From assembly GCF_012641435.1 (NCBI RefSeq), contig NZ_JABAIJ010000001.1, forward strand, positions 186,001 to 250,000: DNA of 64,000 nt, given 5' to 3'. The stretch is from Rhizobium sp. P38BS-XIX (GTDB taxonomy: Bacteria > Pseudomonadota > Alphaproteobacteria > Rhizobiales > Rhizobiaceae). The notes beneath the pieces were generated by a model. It was not told where the DNA came from, did not search any database, and worked only from the letters and a program-made list of their open reading frames with translations. A program made the translations under genes and the position numbers. Below, one piece after another: positions 23,564-32,642 of this stretch (positions are counted from its first letter, which is position 1; each line of letters starts with the position of its first letter).

Positions 23564-24475
23564 TTATTCTCCCATGGCTTTTCTGGGATCTTGTGCCTTG
23601 CCTGCCTCCCATTCGGAGACGAACCGCGTCAGTTCCGGGTCCGGCGTATCTGGCAGCACGATCTTCAGGGATACATAGGCATCGCCGTTTTCCTTGCCGC
23701 GCACAGGCGCGCCCTTGCCTTTCAGGCGCAGCACCTTGCCGGTGTTGGTGTTCGGCTGCAGCGTGACGGTGACGGCGCCGGATGGGGTTGGAACTCTTAT
23801 CTTGCCGCCGAGCACCGCTTCCGTCAGCGAAATCGGCAGTTCCATCCGGATGTCGTCGCCATCGCGGGTATAAAACCGATGCGTGCCCACATGCACCGCT
23901 ATCAGTGCATCGCCGTGGGCGCCGCCGCCGAACCCGGGGTCTCCCTTGCCTTTGAGGCGCAAAGTCTGGCCGTCACGCGTGCCTGGCGGTATCTGGACGT
24001 CGAGGGCCGGTCCATCAGGCAGGCTGATCTGCTTCTTCACGCCGTTGATGGCGTCGAGGAAGTCTACCTCCATCGTATAATGACGATCTTGACCCTGCAT
24101 TTGCGATTGGCCTCGGGTGCGCCGTGAGAAGAAATTGGAGAAAATGTCGTCCGCATCGCCGAAATCGGCAAAACCGCCGGCGTTCTGATAGCGGCCGCGT
24201 TGGCCTTCGCCGGCGGCATAATCGCGATAATAGTTGCGTGGCGCCTGTTCCGCGCCGCTGCTGTCGATCTCGCCACGGTCGAAGCGCGCGCGTTTTTCCT
24301 CGTCGCCGACAATGCCATAGGCGGCCGAAACCTCCTTGAACCTGTCCTCAGCCGTCTTGTCGCCGGGGTTCAGGTCGGGGTGCAGCTTCTTGGCAAGCTT
24401 GCGATAGGCGCTTTGGATATCCTTCGACGGAGCGTCGCGTTTGACGCCCAGAACTTCATAGGGATCGCGGCTCAT
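23564..24475 (-). CDS. cbpA: DnaJ-like co-chaperone CbpA
   Basis: 303 residues. The J-domain (residues 1-70, DPYEVLGVKRDAPSKDIQSAYRKLAKKLHPDLNPG) contains the HPD tripeptide that stimulates DnaK. A Gly-rich linker follows, and the C-terminal substrate-binding region (KKQISLPDGPALDVQIPPGTRDGQTLRLKGKG) lacks the zinc finger of DnaJ, which makes it a type II/CbpA protein. It delivers unfolded clients to DnaK in the cytoplasm. Translated with cbpM directly downstream. Confidence 0.93.
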   Translation of the reverse strand: MSRDPYEVLGVKRDAPSKDIQSAYRKLAKKLHPDLNPGDKTAEDRFKEVSAAYGIVGDEEKRARFDRGEIDSSGAEQAPRNYYRDYAAGEGQRGRYQNAGGFADFGDADDIFSNFFSRRTRGQSQMQGQDRHYTMEVDFLDAINGVKKQISLPDGPALDVQIPPGTRDGQTLRLKGKGDPGFGGGAHGDALIAVHVGTHRFYTRDGDDIRMELPISLTEAVLGGKIRVPTPSGAVTVTLQPNTNTGKVLRLKGKGAPVRGKENGDAYVSLKIVLPDTPDPELTRFVSEWEAGKAQDPRKAMGE

Positions 24476-24696
24476 ACATGTCTCTCTTCAGGCGCGCATA
24501 AAAATACTGAGATAGTACTACGGCAGCTTCATATCAATCGTAGCATGTGCGCCGCGAAGTTGGAGTGGAGGCCTTGCGCTTTGTTCGCTCGGCGCATTTG
24601 TGATGCGAATTAGGCGGGTTGCCGCCAGTTTGCCATATTTCCGGCGTGTTGCCGGAAGATGCGAGCGTTCAAGGAAAATATTTCGAAGGCTGCCCG

Positions 24697-25500
24697 ATGA
24701 ACCGTTTCTTGCTCACGTCCGCCTTTATCGTCGCTGCGGTTTCGGCCGTTCAGGCTGCGCAAACTGCACAGGCGCCACAGCAGCCTGCCGGCTGGCCGCA
24801 ACTGCCGCCGAAGGCAGCCGTCAGCAACATCAAGCTGGTCGAGCCGCATCTGCATGTCGATCGGGCGGGGAAGGGCGCGCCGCGCATTGCGCTGACCTTC
24901 GACGCCTGCATGGGCAAGACCGATCCGCGCATTCTCAGCACGCTTGTGGAGCAACGTATTCCCGCGACGATCTTCGTAACAGCTCGTTGGTTGCGGACCA
25001 ATCCGGATTCTCTTGCGGTCTTTCTCGCCCATCCCGATCTCTTCGAGCTGGAAAATCACGGGCAGAACCATATTCCGGCCGTCGACGTGCCTACCAAGGT
25101 CTATGGCATTGCCGCGGCCGGCTCGCCGCAGGCCGTGGCGCAGGAGGTCAAGGGCGGCGCGGACGCGATGCTGACGGCCGGTATTCCGCAGCCGCGCTGG
25201 TTCCGGGGCGCGACGGCGAAATACAGTCCGACGGCGATCATGCAGATCCGCAGCATGGGCTATCGCATTGCCGGTTATTCGGTGAACGGCGACAGCGGCT
25301 CTTTGCTGCCGGCGAAGATGGTGGAAAAGCAGTATGCCTCTGCCAAGGACGGTGACGTCATCATCTCCCACATCAACCAGCCGACCCATGCTGCCGGCGA
25401 GGGTGTCGCCGCCAGCATTCTTGCGCTGAAGGCGAAGGGTGTGCAGTTCGTTCGTCTTCAGGACATTCCTGAAAAAGGCGACGACGGTACGACCAACTGA
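24697..25500 (+). CDS. Polysaccharide deacetylase family protein, exported
   Basis: The ATG at 24697 follows GAAGG by seven bases and opens a signal peptide (MNRFLLTSAFIVAAVSAVQA). The 267-residue protein has the NodB-fold motif 1 as IALTFDACMG (the metal Asp is in TFDAC) and ENHGQNH in place of the canonical H-S/T-x3-H, so the second motif is altered; MGYRIAGYSVNGDSG and ISHINQP follow. Carbohydrate esterase family 4 enzymes remove acetyl groups from chitin, xylan or peptidoglycan. With the altered motif, activity needs proof. It faces the AI-2E gene convergently. Confidence 0.85.
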   Translation: MNRFLLTSAFIVAAVSAVQAAQTAQAPQQPAGWPQLPPKAAVSNIKLVEPHLHVDRAGKGAPRIALTFDACMGKTDPRILSTLVEQRIPATIFVTARWLRTNPDSLAVFLAHPDLFELENHGQNHIPAVDVPTKVYGIAAAGSPQAVAQEVKGGADAMLTAGIPQPRWFRGATAKYSPTAIMQIRSMGYRIAGYSVNGDSGSLLPAKMVEKQYASAKDGDVIISHINQPTHAAGEGVAASILALKAKGVQFVRLQDIPEKGDDGTTN

Positions 25501-25518
25501 CCTGCGGCCGGGCATCGA

Positions 25519-26688
25519 TCAGCCCGGCAATTGCGGCTGCGTCTTTTCCTCGATGAAGAGCTCGTTGATGACGGTCATCATGATCAGCGACAGCGGCAGC
25601 GCAAGCATCGCGCCGACGGCACCCCACATCCATGTCCAGAAGATGATGGCGAAGAAAACGACAAAGGGGTTGAGCTCCCACTGACGGCCCATAACGGCCG
25701 GAAAGACGAGGTTTTCGACCGCCATATGCACGGCGAAGAATACAACGGCCGGCGCAAGGCCCAAAATGATGTCCGAATGGGTGATGATACCGGCAATGGC
25801 GAGCGCGATCGTCATGGTGGTGACGCCGAGAAACGGAATGAAGCTGGAGACGAACGCGAATACGCCCCAGAGAACCGGCACGCTCATGCCGCCTACATAG
25901 GCAATGATCGTCATGGCGACGCCGATGCCGGCATAGATCAGCGATGCCGTGGCGAAATAATAACCCAGCACTTGCTCGATCGCGTTGATGATGCGGATCG
26001 CCGTCAATCTCGCAGCTCTGCTGGAGAAGGTCATGATGATTGTCTTGCGCAGGCTCACCCGGCCGGCCAGGAACAGCAGCAAGGCGGCGAAGAAGATCAG
26101 AATCTGAACGATCGCTGGCGTCAGGCTGCTTGAAACGACATGCAGGACATTGCCGCTGTTTTCCAGAAGCGTGCTGATGGACATGGGGCCGCTCTGAAGG
26201 GTCTCTGGCGAAATATGCAGCCATTTGAACCGGTCCAGATATGGCATCAGCTTATCCGAGGTCCGCTGGAAGAAATCAGGAGCTTCCAGAGCGAGCTTGG
26301 CAAGCGGGCCTGCAAGCGCGTTGATGACAAGAAAGATCGCCAATGCCACCGCTGATGACAGAAGGACGGCATTCAGGATGCGGGGCACCCCGAGCTTGGT
26401 CAATTTTTCCGCCGCCAGCCCCAGGATCATGCCGACGACCACTGCCAAAGTCACCGGAACAAGAATGAGCTGCAGCATGTAGACGCCGGTCAGCGCCAGG
26501 ATCAGGAAGATCCCGATGACAGCCCAGGAGGCAGTCATATCGAGCTTGCTCCTGCCGGAATGGCTTGTCGGCAAGGAGGCGTCGGGCTCCTCGCCGTTTG
26601 GGTACGATATGCCGTGTCCGGCCCTCGAACCCATCTCGCCAATCGCTGCACTGGCCGCCAGCTTTCCAGCTACCTTGTCTAATGTCAT
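25519..26688 (-). CDS. AI-2E family transporter (UPF0118)
   Basis: 389 residues from the ATG at 26688 (the open frame begins 12 codons earlier; GGGGG lies before GTG and TTG codons there, so the exact start is uncertain). An N-terminal cytoplasmic tail of about 45 residues is followed by about eight hydrophobic segments in the layout of the AI-2E family, with the central VSLRKTIIMTF and the C-terminal PFLGVTTMTIALA and GRQWELNPFVVFFAI signatures. Members include the TqsA exporter and Na+/H+ antiporters, so the substrate remains open. Confidence 0.85.
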   Translation of the reverse strand: MTLDKVAGKLAASAAIGEMGSRAGHGISYPNGEEPDASLPTSHSGRSKLDMTASWAVIGIFLILALTGVYMLQLILVPVTLAVVVGMILGLAAEKLTKLGVPRILNAVLLSSAVALAIFLVINALAGPLAKLALEAPDFFQRTSDKLMPYLDRFKWLHISPETLQSGPMSISTLLENSGNVLHVVSSSLTPAIVQILIFFAALLLFLAGRVSLRKTIIMTFSSRAARLTAIRIINAIEQVLGYYFATASLIYAGIGVAMTIIAYVGGMSVPVLWGVFAFVSSFIPFLGVTTMTIALAIAGIITHSDIILGLAPAVVFFAVHMAVENLVFPAVMGRQWELNPFVVFFAIIFWTWMWGAVGAMLALPLSLIMMTVINELFIEEKTQPQLPG

Positions 26689-26733
26689 GACCACCAACCC
26701 CCGAAGGCTTGATCGCCTCGCCACTCAAACGCG

Positions 26734-26762
26734 AAAAGCCCGCTGCGGTTCCGCAACGGGCT
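26734..26762 (-). terminator. Rho-independent terminator of the VOC gene
   Basis: On the minus strand AGCCCG-T-TGCGG-AA-CCGCA-G-CGGGCT is followed by TTTTCG. It lies 28 bases after the stop of the 26790-27656 gene and before the start of the AI-2E gene, so the two are separate transcripts. Confidence 0.85.
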
Positions 26763-26789
26763 CATGGAAAACATATTCGATGATGTGGA

Positions 26790-27656
26790 TCAGGCGACCA
26801 GATTGAGCCCGATGCCCCAGGGATCGCGCAACGATACGCCGCCATCGCGCTTTTCGGTCTTGATTTCATGCTGGTCGAGAGCGGAGATCGCCTTGTCCAG
26901 CGAAGCCTTGTCGTTGAAACGCAGGGTATAATCGGAAAGGCCCGTCATATGCTGCGAGCGCACGCCGGCACCGCGGCTGTTCCAGGTATTGGCGCCGAGA
27001 TGATGGTGGTAGCCGCCGGTTGCAAGGAAGGTTGCGCCGGGATAGCGCGCCGCCATGACCTTCATGCCGAGCACGTCGCGATAGAAGGCGTTGGCTTCGG
27101 CGACATCGCCCACCTGCAGATGGATATGACCAATGGCCGAGCCGTCGGCCATGCCGTCCCAGCGGTCCTGCGGGGCGCTTTCATAAAGCTTCTGCAGGTC
27201 AAGCCGGAGCGTTGCCATCTCTACGGTGCCGTCGCTATGAAACGTCCATTCCTCATGCGGCCGATCGGCGTAGATCTCGATGCCGTTGCCTTCAGGGTCG
27301 GAAAGATAGATCGCCTCGCTGACGATGTGGTCTGAAGCGCCTTCAAGCGCGACATTGTTATGCGCGGCGTGACGCAGCCAGCGAGCAAGCTCAACCCGGC
27401 TCGGCATCAGAAAGGCGGTGTGAAACAACCCCGCTGCGGTTTGCGGCGCGCGCTCTGCGGCGCGATCGGTCGTCAGCGTCAGCAGAGGCTGACCAGAGAC
27501 GCCGAGGACTTCGCCGCTCGCGGTCTTCTCGATAAGCTTGAGGCCAAGCATATCCTGATAGAAGCGGGAAACCCGGGATAGGTCGGTGACCACGAGATGC
27601 GATTGGCCGACATAGGCAGGGCGTGTCAGTGCGTAGGAAGGGGTAATTTCGGTCAT
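26790..27656 (-). CDS. Two-module VOC protein, catechol 2,3-dioxygenase-like
   Basis: 288 residues from the ATG at 27656. Two vicinal-oxygen-chelate modules are seen: HLVVTDLSRVSRFYQDMLGLKLIEK with YLSDPEGNGIEIYADR, then IGHIHLQVGDVAEANAFYRDVLGMKV with LRDPWGIGLNLVA. The second module keeps the metal histidine (GHIHLQV), a second one in GGYHHHLGANTW and a terminal Asp/Glu region, as in YfiE/CatE-type extradiol dioxygenases. The reaction may be ring cleavage of a catechol-like compound; the substrate is unknown. Divergent from the haemolysin III gene. Confidence 0.85.
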   Translation of the reverse strand: MTEITPSYALTRPAYVGQSHLVVTDLSRVSRFYQDMLGLKLIEKTASGEVLGVSGQPLLTLTTDRAAERAPQTAAGLFHTAFLMPSRVELARWLRHAAHNNVALEGASDHIVSEAIYLSDPEGNGIEIYADRPHEEWTFHSDGTVEMATLRLDLQKLYESAPQDRWDGMADGSAIGHIHLQVGDVAEANAFYRDVLGMKVMAARYPGATFLATGGYHHHLGANTWNSRGAGVRSQHMTGLSDYTLRFNDKASLDKAISALDQHEIKTEKRDGGVSLRDPWGIGLNLVA

Positions 27657-27946
27657 GGGGTCAGTTCCAACCTCGATGGTCTTGAAAAAGGCAACCGGCT
27701 TGGATGGCACTGGAGCCATCGGTGGCGAGCGGACGTCTCTCGCCGGCTGATATGCCTCTTCGATATCCTCTGCTCGCTGTACTTGAATGACTATATGGCG
27801 GATTTCGATTGTTCACAAAAGGCTAGAAATTGCGGATTGAGCGTTCGCTTGGCGTTGACGAACTGGGCGATGCCGGTCACGAAGATTGATCAAAATGCGC
27901 GTTTGATGCGGTTGCGCCCACCTCGTCGAGGTGCAAGGATCGCGCC

Positions 27947-28642
27947 ATGATGAGATCTGGAACGCGTGTACCGATGGCCGAATACAAGGGCATCCGCTGG
28001 GCCTACGACCGATATGAGGTCATCGCCGACAGCATAGTGAACGGCGTCGGCGTCATTCTTGCGTTGATCGGCGCGACGGTGCTGATCTTCTACGCCACGG
28101 TCTGGAGTTCGCACGGTGAAATCGCCGCCGCCTGGATCTATGGCGTTGGTCTCGTCCTGACGCTCGGGATGTCCTTCACCTATAATCTATGGCCGGTCTC
28201 GCGGACGAAGTGGTTCCTGCGTCGCTTCGATCACTCCTTCATCTATGTATTGATCGCCGCCACCTACACGCCGTTTCTCGAGCGCGGGGCGCAAGATCCG
28301 CTGCTCTTTGCAATGCTCATTGCAGTCTGGGTTTTCGCAGCTTTCGGCATCGTCTTGAAATGCCTGTTCCCGGGACGCTACGACAAAGTGGCGATCTTGC
28401 TCTATCTGGCCATGGGCTGGAGCGGCATTGTGGTGGCCAAGCCGGTTTCGACCTATATTCCCTCGGCCTCGATGATGCTCATCGTCATCGGCGGGGTGAT
28501 CTATTCGCTGGGGGTCGTCTTCCATGTCTGGGAGAAGTTGCGCTTCCAGAATGCGATCTGGCATGCCTTCGTGGTTGCCGCCGCCGCCGTACATTACTCG
28601 GCGGTGCTGACCTGTTTCAGCCTGTCACCGGAAAACTTTTGA
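27947..28642 (+). CDS. Haemolysin III family membrane protein
   Basis: 231 residues with seven hydrophobic segments. The family motifs are present: DSIVNGVGVILALIG in the first helix, RRFDHSFIYVLIAATYTPF and the C-terminal LRFQNAIWHAFVVAAAAVHY, which carry the conserved Asp/His/His of the progestin/adipoQ receptor (PAQR) fold. Members may be zinc-dependent hydrolases in the membrane; the haemolysin name is historical. The ATG follows AAGGA by eight bases. The 3' end overlaps the convergent secreted-protein gene by 26 bases. Confidence 0.9.
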   Translation: MMRSGTRVPMAEYKGIRWAYDRYEVIADSIVNGVGVILALIGATVLIFYATVWSSHGEIAAAWIYGVGLVLTLGMSFTYNLWPVSRTKWFLRRFDHSFIYVLIAATYTPFLERGAQDPLLFAMLIAVWVFAAFGIVLKCLFPGRYDKVAILLYLAMGWSGIVVAKPVSTYIPSASMMLIVIGGVIYSLGVVFHVWEKLRFQNAIWHAFVVAAAAVHYSAVLTCFSLSPENF

Positions 28643-29132
28643 TCACCTGCGCCGTCGGCGTGCATTTCCTGGTCGATCGCAGGCTGCGCGCCAGACGCAT
28701 CACGATGGCGTCATAGCGCTGCATGTCCGTCTTGGAGTAATCCATCTGGAAGAACGCAGCGCCGCCATTGCAAAGCGCGACACCGCGCACATAGACGATG
28801 CGTCCTTGCTTCGTGCCGGAAAAGCTGATGCCGCGCGAGTTCGACTTGGAATAGGAAATCTTCCAGCCTTGATCCTTGGCGAGCGCAACGCGTCCATTCG
28901 CCTCTGTCGTAAAGTCGCCGTTGCCGATCGCAGTGCCGAAAACCTGCAGCACAGCCGACCGATCCGCGGGCGAAAGCGAGAGACGATCGGTATCGTTGGA
29001 AGGGTCCGAAAGATGGAACTCCGGTGGCAGCTCGATCGCATAGCCTAGGCCGGCATTGTCGTAGGACCACCAATCCGCAGCAAGTGCAGAGGTCGGGCAA
29101 AGAAGCAGTAGGGCGATCAAGCGCGCGAGCAT
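28617..29132 (-). CDS. Secreted protein of unknown function
   Basis: 171 residues with a signal peptide (MLARLIALLLLCPTSALAAD). The mature part is beta-rich (NAGLGYAIELPPEFHLS, DRLSLSPADRSAVLQVFG, GRIVYVRGVALCNGGAAFFQMDY) with two cysteines near the C-terminal half. The theme of a steroidal W-x-YDNAGLGYAIELP opening occurs in rhizobial proteins of unknown role, resembling PsbP/DUF1795-like folds. Its last 26 bases overlap the 3' end of the haemolysin III gene on the other strand. Confidence 0.75.
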   Translation of the reverse strand: MLARLIALLLLCPTSALAADWWSYDNAGLGYAIELPPEFHLSDPSNDTDRLSLSPADRSAVLQVFGTAIGNGDFTTEANGRVALAKDQGWKISYSKSNSRGISFSGTKQGRIVYVRGVALCNGGAAFFQMDYSKTDMQRYDAIVMRLARSLRSTRKCTPTAQVIKSFPVTG

Positions 29133-29469
29133 TGCGGTTTCCGGGAGGCGGGATCTGCAAACCGGTCAAGAATAGCGCATTTTTCAGCGAAAATTCCATA
29201 GCGATTCTGGAAGTGAGTGAAAAATAGCGCAAATTCATTACATCTTCATTGCGAGCCATGCGAGATTGTCAACTCATTCGGCCCGTCCGGCGCGTTTTCG
29301 AGCCGCAGGATGCCAAATATTGGGACTCCGGATGTGCGTGGCGCCGATTTCGGTGGTTTGGTTTCGGTTTTTGCCCTGTTGTACTTGAGGCGGTTTATGC
29401 TTTCGCCTATCCCTGAAACATAGTTCCGGCTGCGTCGGATTCCGCGTGGACGTTCAACAGGGAGAAGGC
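29133..29469. other. Divergent intergenic region before the mrp operon
   Basis: 337 bases with no convincing coding frame. It contains the probable mrp promoter at 29384-29412; nothing else was recognised. Confidence 0.5.
29384..29412 (+). promoter_or_regulatory. Probable housekeeping promoter of mrp
   Basis: CTTGAG (29384-29389) and CTATCC (29407-29412) with a 17-base spacer agree well with the rhizobial sigma-70 consensus CTTGAC-N17-CTATAT. It lies 58 bases before the mrpA ATG. Confidence 0.5.
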
Positions 29470-31845
29470 ATGGCCGGTGTTGAAGGCCTGACATTCCTGG
29501 CTCTATTTCTGCCTTTTTTAGGCGCGTTGATCGCGCCCGTTATCGTTCGCAGGCTTGGACACAATGCGGCGTGGCCCTTGGCGGTCCTTCCAATGCTCGC
29601 TTTTCTGCGTTTTGCCGGGTTTCTGCCTGGGATCGCTGCGGGACAGGCCATCCGGGGTGGTTTCGATTGGGTTCCGAGCCTGGGTGTCCGCTTCTCATGG
29701 CTATTGGATGGGCTGTCGCTGACCTTCGCGTTGCTGATCACCGGCATAGGCACGCTGATTGTTCTTTATGCCGGCGGTTATTTGAAGGGGCATGCGGATC
29801 TCGGGCGCTTCTTCTCCTTCATCTTTTTGTTCATGGGCTCGATGCTCGGCCTCGTGGTTGCCGACAGCTTTCTCACGCTGTTCGTTTTCTGGGAGCTGAC
29901 ATCGATCACCTCCTTCCTGCTGATCGGTTTCGACCATCAGCGCGAGGCCTCTCGTCGGGCGGCTCTGCAGGCTCTGGTCGTGACCGGTGGCGGAGGGCTC
30001 CTGCTGTTGGCGGGGCTGCTGCTGATCGGGCAGATCACCGGCATGGGCGCCATGTCCGATCTGCTGAAGACCGGTGATACCCTGCGATCCAGCCCGCTCT
30101 ATCTCGTTGCGCTGGTTCTCGTTATCGGCGGTGCCTTCACGAAATCGGCGCAGTTTCCCGTTCACTTCTGGCTGCCGAATGCGATGGAAGCGCCAACACC
30201 CGTATCGGCCTATCTGCATTCCGCGACCATGGTGAAGGCCGGTGTCTATTTGCTGATGCGGCTCAATCCGGTGATGGGGGATACGTTTGCCTGGCACACC
30301 ATCCTGACCGCTTTCGGTGCTACGACGCTTCTCGTCGGAACCTTGCTGGCGATAGCTCAGACCGATCTGAAGCTGAAGCTTGCCTATACGACGGTGTCGT
30401 CTCTCGGACTGCTGGTATTGCTGACCGGCTTCGGCACGGATTATGCGATCGAGGCGGCAATCCTCTATCTGGTGGCTCACTCCCTGTTCAAAGGCGCGCT
30501 GTTCATGGTCGCCGGTATCGTCGATCATGAGACGGGAACGCGTGACATCACGCGGCTGGGTGGCTTGCGCTCGGCTATGCCGCTTACATTTGCTGCCGCA
30601 TTGATCGCCGCCATCTCCATGGGGGGCCTTCCGCCGGCCTTCGGTTTTCTTGCCAAAGAGGAAATTTACGCGTCGCTGGCGCAGGCCTCCATCGGAGCGA
30701 TCCTGCTGACCGCGATCGTGGTGATCGGCAATGCTTTGATGTTCGCCATTGCTTTCGCGGTAGCGCTGAGGCCCTTCATCGGACCGAGACCCGAAACGCC
30801 GCGCCTTCCGCATGAGCCGCCGCCGCTGCTATGGCTCGGACCAGCCCTGCTGGCTCTGCTCGGCGTGGCCGCCGCGCTCTTCTCCGGCGTGTGGCATGCT
30901 TACGTTTCATCGCCGATGGCCAGCGCCGTCGGCGGCAAGGAGTTGCATGTCGCGGTCTCGCTCGTCCCGCATATCGGTTTGCCGCTGATCTTATCTGTCA
31001 TCACAGTGCTGATCGGCATTCTCGTCTACTGGCGGCTCGATCGCGCCCGTTCGATGATGTCGGACATTCTAAGACGGATTGGATCAGGACCGGATCGCGG
31101 TTTCGATAGCGTTATCTCAGGTCTTGTACGGATATCGCACGGCCTTTCGCGCATCCTGCAGCCGGGTCGGCTGGAAATCTATATTGCGGTGACGTTCCTC
31201 TGCATCACCGCCATGTTGCTGCTTCCTCTCGCTATCCACGGTGAACTGCCGGCACTGCCTCGGTGGCCAAGCCTGCAATGGCACGAGGCGGCCATCTTCC
31301 TGATCGCCATCATCGGTCTGGCGGCCGTCATTCTCGCGGATAACAGGCTGACGGCGATCGTATCGCTCGGCATTCAGGGTTTTGCGGTCGCCGTCATCTT
31401 TCTTTTGTTCGGCGCCCCCGATCTCTCCTTTACCCAGTTCATGGTCGAGACCCTCTCCGTCGTGATCCTGGCCCTGGTGATGACGCGCCTGCGACTGTCG
31501 CCCTCCGATCGGCGGCCGCCGCTGAAAATGGTAGCGCATGCCGCACTGGCTATCGCCTGTGGTCTCGGCTTCGCTCTCCTTCTGTTGAAGGCAACCCAGG
31601 CTCCTTTCGACCTCACGCTGACGGCCTTTTTCAACCAATATTCGAAGCTGATCGCGCATGGCGACAACGTGGTGAATGTCATCATCGTCGATTTTCGCGG
31701 CACAGACACGCTTGGCGAAATCGCCGTTGTTGCGATGACCGGCCTCGCCATTCTGGCGCTGATCCGCATCCGGGCGGGTGGCGAGCGCAAACTTGCCGCC
31801 AACGATCCCGATCTTGAGGAAACGATGGAAGGGGACCGCCGATGA
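29470..31845 (+). CDS. mrpA: Mrp Na+/H+ antiporter subunit A
   Basis: 791 residues from the ATG at 29470 (after AGGGAGAAGG). It is a giant NuoL-like membrane protein with about 20 helices; the conserved proton-path elements are visible as [57 protein letters not shown] and [12 protein letters not shown]. The C-terminal third ([22 protein letters not shown] and [20 protein letters not shown]) is the MbhD/DUF4040-like part found in full MrpA. With mrpB-G it exchanges Na+ (or K+) for H+ across the inner membrane, for pH and salt tolerance. mrpB starts within its stop (ATGA). Confidence 0.95.
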   Translation: MAGVEGLTFLALFLPFLGALIAPVIVRRLGHNAAWPLAVLPMLAFLRFAGFLPGIAAGQAIRGGFDWVPSLGVRFSWLLDGLSLTFALLITGIGTLIVLYAGGYLKGHADLGRFFSFIFLFMGSMLGLVVADSFLTLFVFWELTSITSFLLIGFDHQREASRRAALQALVVTGGGGLLLLAGLLLIGQITGMGAMSDLLKTGDTLRSSPLYLVALVLVIGGAFTKSAQFPVHFWLPNAMEAPTPVSAYLHSATMVKAGVYLLMRLNPVMGDTFAWHTILTAFGATTLLVGTLLAIAQTDLKLKLAYTTVSSLGLLVLLTGFGTDYAIEAAILYLVAHSLFKGALFMVAGIVDHETGTRDITRLGGLRSAMPLTFAAALIAAISMGGLPPAFGFLAKEEIYASLAQASIGAILLTAIVVIGNALMFAIAFAVALRPFIGPRPETPRLPHEPPPLLWLGPALLALLGVAAALFSGVWHAYVSSPMASAVGGKELHVAVSLVPHIGLPLILSVITVLIGILVYWRLDRARSMMSDILRRIGSGPDRGFDSVISGLVRISHGLSRILQPGRLEIYIAVTFLCITAMLLLPLAIHGELPALPRWPSLQWHEAAIFLIAIIGLAAVILADNRLTAIVSLGIQGFAVAVIFLLFGAPDLSFTQFMVETLSVVILALVMTRLRLSPSDRRPPLKMVAHAALAIACGLGFALLLLKATQAPFDLTLTAFFNQYSKLIAHGDNVVNVIIVDFRGTDTLGEIAVVAMTGLAILALIRIRAGGERKLAANDPDLEETMEGDRR

Positions 31846-32261
31846 ACACGTTGATCTTCCGCACGGCCGCGCCTTTTCTGACGGCTCTCATGTTGCTTTT
31901 TTCCGTGTTTGTCCTGCTGCGCGGCCATAATGAGCCAGGCGGCGGCTTCATAGGCGGCCTGGTCGCGGCCTCGGCGCTCGCGATCTACGGCATTGCCTGC
32001 GGTGTGACGGCGGTTCGAAGGGCCATCGTCTTCCATCCGCTGGCGATTGCGGGTTTCGGTCTGCTGGCATCCACCGTTGCCGGGTTCATGTCGGTTTTCG
32101 CCGGGGTGCCGTTCATGACGGGGCTCTGGGTCTATCCCCATCTGTTCGGCGTCGAGGTTGCGCTGTCCACCGTGATGCTTTTCGATATCGGTGTCTATCT
32201 GGTCGTCGTGGGCGCCATCACCTCGATCGCGCTGGCGCTCGAAGAAAGGGAGGTGGATTGA
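31842..32261 (+). CDS. mrpB: Mrp antiporter subunit B
   Basis: 139 residues with four membrane helices; the opening [35 protein letters not shown] contains the [13 protein letters not shown] motif diagnostic of MrpB/MnhB. It is a small subunit of the Mrp complex. Overlaps both neighbours (ATGA before, TGATG after), indicating translational coupling. Confidence 0.94.
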   Translation: MNTLIFRTAAPFLTALMLLFSVFVLLRGHNEPGGGFIGGLVAASALAIYGIACGVTAVRRAIVFHPLAIAGFGLLASTVAGFMSVFAGVPFMTGLWVYPHLFGVEVALSTVMLFDIGVYLVVVGAITSIALALEEREVD

Positions 32262-32638
32262 TGGAAGCCGTATTTGCCGTCCTTGTCGGCCTTTTCTTTG
32301 CCGCCGCGATCTACCTGATGCTCTCGAAATTCTCGATCCGCATCATGCTTGGTATCGCGATCCTCGGGAACGCCGTCAACCTCTTGCTTTTCACCGCCGG
32401 TCGTATAACCCGCGAAGTCCCGCCCATCATTCCAAAGGGTGCGACCGCGCTCGATCTGTCCGCCGCAAACCCGCTGCCGCAAGCGCTCATCCTGACAGCG
32501 ATCGTCATCTCGTTTTCGTTTCTCGCCTTTCTGTTGGTTTTGACCTATCGGGCCTATCAGGACCTCAAGACGGACAACACCGGCGAGATGCGCGTGGCCG
32601 AACCGGACGAGCGGCCGCTGCCGCCTTTGGGATACTGA
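32261..32638 (+). CDS. mrpC: Mrp antiporter subunit C
   Basis: 125 residues, ATG at 32261 sharing its A with the mrpB TGA; GGGAGG precedes. Three-helix NuoK-like protein with IMLGIAILGNAVNLLLFTAG (the NuoK glutamate helix is modified) and PLPQALILTAIVISFS, the segment of NuoK/MrpC. In the complex it lines the ion path next to MrpA and MrpD. Confidence 0.93.
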   Translation: MEAVFAVLVGLFFAAAIYLMLSKFSIRIMLGIAILGNAVNLLLFTAGRITREVPPIIPKGATALDLSAANPLPQALILTAIVISFSFLAFLLVLTYRAYQDLKTDNTGEMRVAEPDERPLPPLGY

Positions 32639-32642
32639 CCTT

